Notes under the pieces: model-generated
The model's input: only the letters and a program-made list of their open reading frames with translations
Database searches by the model: none
What the model was told of the DNA's origin: nothing
Position numbers and translations under genes: made by a program
Shown here: piece by piece, positions 59,563-64,000 of the stretch
Numbering within the stretch: position 1 is the stretch's first letter
Layout of the letters: every line of letters starts with the position of its first letter
Origin: Bacillota bacterium
GTDB lineage: Bacteria > Bacillota > Clostridia > Christensenellales > SZUA-584
DNA length: 64,000 bases
Direction of reading: 5' to 3'
Assembly (NCBI GenBank): GCA_023397655.1
Contig: JAEWTW010000034.1
Coordinates: 1 to 64,000 of the forward strand

Positions 59563-60036
59563 ATGAAAATCACCACGCCGGTGGAAAACACGTCCGTTTA
59601 CGATACCAGCTGGGGGCGTGTTGCGATAACGGCGGACGGCGATGCGGTAACACGGGTCAGTTGGGGAGCGCCGGATTTGGCGGTGGGGCAGGGCAGCAAC
59701 GCGCTGGCAGTTATGGCGGCGGTGCAGCTGGAGGAATATTTCACCGGAAGGCGGACGAAGTTTACCGTGCCGCTGCGCCCCGAGGGTACCGAATTCCAGC
59801 AGTTGGTGTGGCGCGCACTGCAGGATATACCGTATGGCGAGACCAGAAGCTACAAGCAGGTTGCGCAGGCCATCGGGCGGCCGTCAGCCAGCCGTGCCGT
59901 GGGCATGGCCAACAACAAAAACCCCATCATGGTGATGATACCCTGTCACCGGGTGGTGGGGGCGGACGGGTCGCTGGAGGGATACGCAGCGGGACTTGCC
60001 GTCAAGCAGCGTCTGCTGGAGCTGGAACGGCGCTGA
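59563..60036 (+). CDS. ogt: Methylated-DNA--protein-cysteine methyltransferase
   Basis: This 157-residue suicide DNA-repair protein moves O6-alkyl groups from guanine to its own cysteine. The active-site motif PCHRVVGADGSLEGYAAGL and the DNA-binding helix region ETRSYKQVAQAIGRPSASRAVG are intact. AGGAGG lies ahead of the ATG. It stands alone with its own terminator. Confidence 0.93.
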   Translation: MKITTPVENTSVYDTSWGRVAITADGDAVTRVSWGAPDLAVGQGSNALAVMAAVQLEEYFTGRRTKFTVPLRPEGTEFQQLVWRALQDIPYGETRSYKQVAQAIGRPSASRAVGMANNKNPIMVMIPCHRVVGADGSLEGYAAGLAVKQRLLELERR

Positions 60037-60112
60037 GCGGCGGCGCAAACCCGTGCTTACCCTTGATAAATGCGCCCGTCATTATTGCTGAACTGTTCAT
60101 AACGTAAATCAC

Positions 60113-60141
60113 AGCCAAGGACACATTGCTTTGGCTTTTTT
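60113..60141 (+). terminator. Rho-independent terminator
   Basis: AGCCAAGG pairs with CTTTGGCT (one wobble), followed by TTTTTT. It lies 76 nt after ogt and also overlaps the end of the convergent DUF3795 gene. Confidence 0.7.
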
Positions 60142-60448
60142 ATTCCTCAGGCAGCGTCCTCAGACGCAGGCACGTTTCATCACCCTGCGCCCAGCTCTTC
60201 AGGTTCATCAGACGCTCGCCGCGGTCACCGTGCTCCGGATGGCTGAAGGCGTCTTTCAGCGGCGGGCAGGGCAGCTGCTCACAATGCCCGCAGTGGGGAT
60301 GGCCGCTGCGTATCGCACAAGTGGCTATGGCGCATTCTCCCCAGAACGGCTTGCCCGCGCAGACTTGGCAGCCGGGGCAATTCGTTTTGTCCTTCCATTC
60401 GCAAAAGCCGCAGTACGCGCCGCACATACCGATCATATTTGTGTCCAT
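60140..60448 (-). CDS. DUF3795-type cysteine-rich protein
   Basis: This 102-residue protein has many cysteines in CxxC-like arrays (MCGAYCGFCEWKDKTNCPGCQVCAGK; CAIATCA; HCGHCEQLPCPPLKDAF), typical of DUF3795, common in anaerobes and archaea and thought to bind metal. The ATG at 60448 has GGGAGGAA upstream. Role unknown. Confidence 0.75.
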   Translation of the reverse strand: MDTNMIGMCGAYCGFCEWKDKTNCPGCQVCAGKPFWGECAIATCAIRSGHPHCGHCEQLPCPPLKDAFSHPEHGDRGERLMNLKSWAQGDETCLRLRTLPEE

Positions 60449-60544
60449 CAGTTCCTCCCGATAGCTGTGATAATAAGCATTATACAGGGCTTTACTGATG
60501 TTAACAACAGGACGGTGGCCGCGTGTGCAGAGGCTTTCGCGCTT

Positions 60545-61372
60545 TCAGTCCGAGCCGGCGTTGACCGTCGTTTTGCCGACACCCTCGGGGCCCATCGCGA
60601 GGTAGCCGCCGTCCACGGGCAGGTCGGTTCCGGTGATGAAAGACGCATCGTCGCTGAGCAGGAACAGTGTGGGACCGGCGCACTCCACGGGCTGGCCGAT
60701 GCGCCCCGGCATGTGGTATTCGCCCCAGACGGGGCCCCATTTTTCGTAGCCGCCGCCGTCCAGCATGGCTGTCTTTTCCACCTCGCTCGTCCAGACCCAG
60801 CCGGGGCTGATGCTGTTCACGCGGATGTTGTGTTTCGCGAGGTCCAGCGCCTGGCAGCGGGTCAGCGTATGCACCGCGCCCTTGGCCGCGTTGTACGTCC
60901 AGCGGCTGATCTGCGCGATGTGGGCGGATATGCTGGACATGTTCACCACGGAGCCGCCGCCCTGACGGATCATCTCAGGCGCACAGAACTGCACCATGCG
61001 CGCGTATCCCACCGGCCCCACAAAGAAACTGCGCTCCCAGTCCCGCGCCGTGGCGTCCATTCCTTTAGCGGTGAACGAGAAAGCGTTGTTAACGAGATGG
61101 TCCACGCGGCCCCACCTTTGCACCGTCCGCTCCACGATCTGTCTGCAGAACGCCTCGTCCTGCATGTCACCATGGCAGAAGAGGACGTCGTATCCCATCG
61201 CGGCCAGCGACGCCTCGACATCCGCACCGCTGCCGCTGAGGTCGGAAAAACACACGGCAGCTCCTTCGCGGCACAGCTCCTCCACCACAGCCCGGCCGAT
61301 GCCCGCGGCTCCGCCCGTCACGATGGCGGTCTTGCCGCTGAACCTGCCGCTCCACGCCTTTCTCTGCATCAT
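60545..61372 (-). CDS. Short-chain dehydrogenase/reductase
   Basis: This 275-residue oxidoreductase has TGGAAGIGR at the nucleotide site, NNAFSF in place of the usual NNAG, catalytic serine in NMSSISAH and YNAAKGAV (YxxxK); DGGYLAMGPEG lies near the C-terminus. The substrate is unknown. GGGAGG precedes the first of two adjacent ATG codons. It is divergent from an aldo/keto reductase, which may indicate related redox chemistry. Confidence 0.8.
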   Translation of the reverse strand: MMQRKAWSGRFSGKTAIVTGGAAGIGRAVVEELCREGAAVCFSDLSGSGADVEASLAAMGYDVLFCHGDMQDEAFCRQIVERTVQRWGRVDHLVNNAFSFTAKGMDATARDWERSFFVGPVGYARMVQFCAPEMIRQGGGSVVNMSSISAHIAQISRWTYNAAKGAVHTLTRCQALDLAKHNIRVNSISPGWVWTSEVEKTAMLDGGGYEKWGPVWGEYHMPGRIGQPVECAGPTLFLLSDDASFITGTDLPVDGGYLAMGPEGVGKTTVNAGSD

Positions 61373-61507
61373 GGCACACCTCCCTTTCCAGCTGACTCAT
61401 TGATAAGATATGTGTACCATATATGAGCATGGCGGGAAATGGCACAGATTTATGATTCTTATGAATTTATTCATAATGCGGTGCAGGTGGATACGCGGAG
61501 CCGGATA

Positions 61508-61516
61508 TGGTACAAT
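61508..61516 (+). promoter_or_regulatory. Extended -10 promoter of the aldo/keto reductase
   Basis: TGGTACAAT gives TACAAT (61511-61516) with an upstream TG, about 28 nt ahead of the start codon; no good -35 is seen. Confidence 0.45.
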
Positions 61517-61544
61517 ATATCAATCAAGTTTTGAGGAGACGCAA

Positions 61545-62708
61545 ATGCAATACAGGCAATTTGGTAAAACGGATAAAAAGGTATCGGCGTTGGGGTTCGG
61601 GTGCATGCGGCTGCCCGTGATAGGCGGCGGCAACACGGGCAAAAACGTGGACTTTGAGGAAGCGGCGCGCATGATCCGCCACGCCATCGACAACGGCGTG
61701 AACTATATGGATACGGCGTATCCGTATCACGGGGGAGTCAGCGAGGTGGCGCTGGGCAAGGCGCTCAAGGACGGCTACCGCCAAAAGGTGTACGTCGCGG
61801 ACAAGTCGCCGGTATTCTTCATACAGAAGGAAGGCGACTTCGATAAGTTTCTGGACGAGCAGCTCAGGCGCCTGGATGACGAGCACATCGATTTCTACCT
61901 GCTGCACTCGCTGTCCTCGGACACGTGGCGCAACGTGGTGCAGAAGTTTGACCTGATCGGCAAGGCGGAGCGCGCGAAGAAGGCGGGCAAGATCGGGCAC
62001 ATCGGCTTCTCGTTCCACGACAACTACCCGGCGTTTGATGAGATACTGAACGGCTGGGATGGCTTTGAGTTCGGGCAGATACAGCTCAATTACCTCAATG
62101 AGCAGCATCAGGCTGGTATGAAGGGGCTTAAGGCGCTGGAGCAAAAGGGCATCGGCGTGGTGATCATGGAGCCGCTGATGGGCGGCAAGCTGGCCGACCC
62201 GCCGGACAAGGTGACGGCAGTGTTTGAACAGAGCGGCAGCAGCCGCACGCCGGTGCAGTGGGCGCTGGACTATCTGTGGGACATGGACTCCGTATCCACG
62301 GTGCTTTCCGGAATGAGCACGATGCAGCAGGTGGAGGACAACCTCGCCTATGCCAATGCGTTCACAGCGGGTTCGGTGACGGACGCGGACCGCAAGGTGA
62401 TCACAGAGGCGAAAGAGACGTTTGAGAAACTGATTGCCGTGCCGTGCACCGGCTGCGCTTACTGCCTGCCGTGCCCGTTCGGCGTCAACATACCGCGCAA
62501 CTTCACCGCGTACAACGACCTCGCGGCGTACGACGACCCGGCTTACGGCAACACATCGTTCAAGCACTTCATCGGCTGGGAGGGCAAGGAGGCCGCCGCA
62601 ACATCGTGCACCGCCTGCCGCGCCTGCGAGGACAAGTGTCCGCAGAACATCATGATCAGCGAAGAGCTGCCCAAGGTGGCGGCGGCGTTTGCGGAGCTGC
62701 TGAAGTAG
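61545..62708 (+). CDS. Aldo/keto reductase with C-terminal iron-sulfur domain
   Basis: This 387-residue protein has an AKR barrel (about 1-290) with LGFGCMRLP at the N-terminus, the catalytic tyrosine region in YMDTAYPYHG, a lysine in VYVADKSP and the histidine in LLHSL, plus a C-terminal ferredoxin-like extension. Cysteines in PCTGCAYCLPCPFGV and CTACRACEDKCPQNI suggest [4Fe-4S] cluster binding. This architecture is frequent in anaerobes and may couple sugar or aldehyde reduction to ferredoxin rather than only NADPH. GAGGAGA sets the ATG at 61545. Confidence 0.85.
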   Translation: MQYRQFGKTDKKVSALGFGCMRLPVIGGGNTGKNVDFEEAARMIRHAIDNGVNYMDTAYPYHGGVSEVALGKALKDGYRQKVYVADKSPVFFIQKEGDFDKFLDEQLRRLDDEHIDFYLLHSLSSDTWRNVVQKFDLIGKAERAKKAGKIGHIGFSFHDNYPAFDEILNGWDGFEFGQIQLNYLNEQHQAGMKGLKALEQKGIGVVIMEPLMGGKLADPPDKVTAVFEQSGSSRTPVQWALDYLWDMDSVSTVLSGMSTMQQVEDNLAYANAFTAGSVTDADRKVITEAKETFEKLIAVPCTGCAYCLPCPFGVNIPRNFTAYNDLAAYDDPAYGNTSFKHFIGWEGKEAAATSCTACRACEDKCPQNIMISEELPKVAAAFAELLK

Positions 62709-62734
62709 CGGGTTGACAGGCAGGGGGTGCAGCC

Positions 62735-63913
62735 ATGTTGTTTGAGCTGACGAATACCCATAGAAAATATCTGGGGCTGGAGACGGTGGAGCCCGGCTGG
62801 GAGCTGGTTCGGCTGGCCAATGGGTATTACCTGTATTTCGACGGTGATATTATCCGAAAGTCCATCGAAGTAACGGAAGATAAATATATTGAATGCAGTA
62901 TGGACGAAGCGACGGCGGAAAATCGCAGCGTGCTACTGCCCAAAACGGCGCGCGGAAAGGCCAAAAAGCTGACGCTGGCGACGGTGCAGAAGTGTTCCAG
63001 CGTCGGCGTCTATTTCGCATACAGTTATGGGCAACCCAAAATCGCCAGTTTCACCACGCAAACCACCTATTATGAAGGCGGCGGCCACGAGCGCGAATGG
63101 AACGGGTTTGACGGGCTGCGTGCGTGGCTGGACGAGTGGATGGCCGAATCGACAGAGGAAGACCTGGCGGAAATCGAGCGATTCAGACACGCCGGGAGAC
63201 AACACTGTAAGTTCCGTGAGGGCGATTTCTTCAGATTCAAAATAGGCCGGCGCGAGTACGGCTTCGGGCGGATACTGCTGGATATCGGGAGGCTCCGCAA
63301 GGACGAGAGCTTTGATGACAACAACCCCGGGCTGAGCTTTATGGGCAGGCCGCTGATCGTTAAGGTTTATCACCGGATCAGCAGTACGCCGCATGAGGAT
63401 ATCGACGTGCTGGCAGCTTGCGGCGCGTTTCCATCCCACCAAATCATGGACAACCGGTTTTATTACGGTGACTACAGCATCATCGGAAACCGGGAACTTA
63501 TGGCAGAGGAATTGGAGTTTCCTATCGCGTACGGGCGCAGCATCGACTGGATGGATAAGGACACCGTCTATCTGCAGTACGGTCTGATCAGTAAAAAAAC
63601 AAACATATCAAAATTCAGCAAATACCTTTATGATGAAAGCACGCAGGATCCTAAGCATTACAGAGCAGAAAACCCATACAGCTACAGCGGCATCGGCTGG
63701 AGTCTGGACGCTTTGAGCGATATTCCCGTCATGAGGCGGTGCGTGGAGGAAGGCTCCAATGAGGCCTTTTGGAACACAAGGTATCTTTGGAATGTCAGCT
63801 ATGATCTGCGCAATCCGAAGTTAGCCGATATCAAAAGGGACATCTTCGGTTTTTTCGGACTGGACGCGGACGTGGGCTACAGCGAGAATCTTGCCCGGCA
63901 GAAAAAGCTATAA
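62735..63913 (+). CDS. Imm26-like domain protein
   Basis: This 392-residue soluble protein is unknown overall. Its middle part (about 160-200, FREGDFFRFKIGRREYGFGRILLDIG) matches the pattern of immunity protein 26 (Imm26), found beside polymorphic toxins and also in many stand-alone proteins. The N-terminal 130 residues and the C-terminal third, rich in aromatic residues, are not recognised. No toxin gene is visible next to it within the window. The ATG at 62735 has GGGGGTG upstream. Confidence 0.55.
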   Translation: MLFELTNTHRKYLGLETVEPGWELVRLANGYYLYFDGDIIRKSIEVTEDKYIECSMDEATAENRSVLLPKTARGKAKKLTLATVQKCSSVGVYFAYSYGQPKIASFTTQTTYYEGGGHEREWNGFDGLRAWLDEWMAESTEEDLAEIERFRHAGRQHCKFREGDFFRFKIGRREYGFGRILLDIGRLRKDESFDDNNPGLSFMGRPLIVKVYHRISSTPHEDIDVLAACGAFPSHQIMDNRFYYGDYSIIGNRELMAEELEFPIAYGRSIDWMDKDTVYLQYGLISKKTNISKFSKYLYDESTQDPKHYRAENPYSYSGIGWSLDALSDIPVMRRCVEEGSNEAFWNTRYLWNVSYDLRNPKLADIKRDIFGFFGLDADVGYSENLARQKKL

Positions 63914-64000
63914 GCCAGTATTTTGACGCGTACAGGGGTCTGCGTCCTGTGCACAATGAAGGATCAACAGATATAAAAAGCCGGTGCTGTTTGTATGGCA

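Noticed and set aside
1..64000. CRISPR array or cas genes
   Set aside because: No regularly spaced repeats or Cas-like proteins were seen. The only tandem repeats are within the Pro/Tyr tails and a 2 x 15-bp element at 25524.

Overview
The window looks like a chromosomal segment of a low-to-mid GC Gram-positive anaerobe of class Clostridia. The evidence is strong GGAGG-type ribosome sites, frequent TTG/GTG starts, a FabK-type enoyl reductase, a MarR-governed fatty-acid operon, a BMP-type nucleoside ABC importer and a cobalamin methionine synthase with a separate reactivation protein. Backbone genes are GC-rich. Two AT-rich islands (about 600-2800 and 57230-59350) stand out as acquired DNA. 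I cannot assign a genus.

Layout. 1-593: the end of an IS3-family element. 600-2842: an AT-rich gene of unknown function with a DUF4209/HEPN-like C-terminus, bracketed by a 16-bp direct repeat. 2847-4415: a TetR regulator with a tandem operator, and an SDR. 4559-14448: a MarR regulator followed by one long run accB-accC-accD-accA-fabH-acpP-fabK-fabD-fabG-fabF-fabZ, which encodes the whole type II fatty-acid elongation machinery. 14453-17369: a CYTH-like protein, a polysaccharide deacetylase and a PG-binding/LysM/M14 peptidase (envelope). 17477-26215: a GntR-controlled polyol-phosphate/sugar cluster (DeoC-like aldolase, two sorbitol-6-P-dehydrogenase-like SDRs, a sorbose-1-P-reductase-like ADH, a mannitol-1-P-dehydrogenase-like protein, an MFS carrier, a GDPD and an SGNH hydrolase). 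26309-30977: a nucleoside ABC importer operon (minus strand) with a long structured leader. 31560-31646: tRNA-Leu(CAA), next to a candidate small RNA. 32029-37502: a diguanylate cyclase and the metF / MetH-reactivation / metH one-carbon block. 37528-42712: a PHP phosphatase, a 1087-residue acyl-ligase/ACP/alpha-oxoamine-synthase fusion, and galE. 43129-52819: an AI-2E-type permease and a cluster of six related small membrane proteins (DUF4064-like), three with long Pro/Tyr-rich tails, plus two exported proteins and a zinc-ribbon protein. 53197-54682: a TetR/flavodoxin/FMN-binding operon. 54791-57108: phage terminase small and large subunits separated by a ferredoxin gene, without other phage genes. 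57338-59345: an AT-rich AAA ATPase/RloB-like pair, a probable defence module. 59563-63913: Ogt, DUF3795, an SDR, an iron-sulfur aldo/keto reductase and an Imm26-like protein.

How the parts may work together. The fatty-acid operon supplies acyl chains. The fusion protein at 38472-41735 has every domain needed to activate a fatty acid, load it on its own carrier domain and condense it with an amino acid, which is the first committed chemistry of sphingolipid-type long-chain bases. It is translationally coupled to galE, which makes UDP-galactose. I consider this the most interesting system in the window. The terminase-ferredoxin arrangement, the RloA/RloB-like pair, the AT-rich HEPN-like gene and a candidate small RNA at 31761-31872 are the next best leads.
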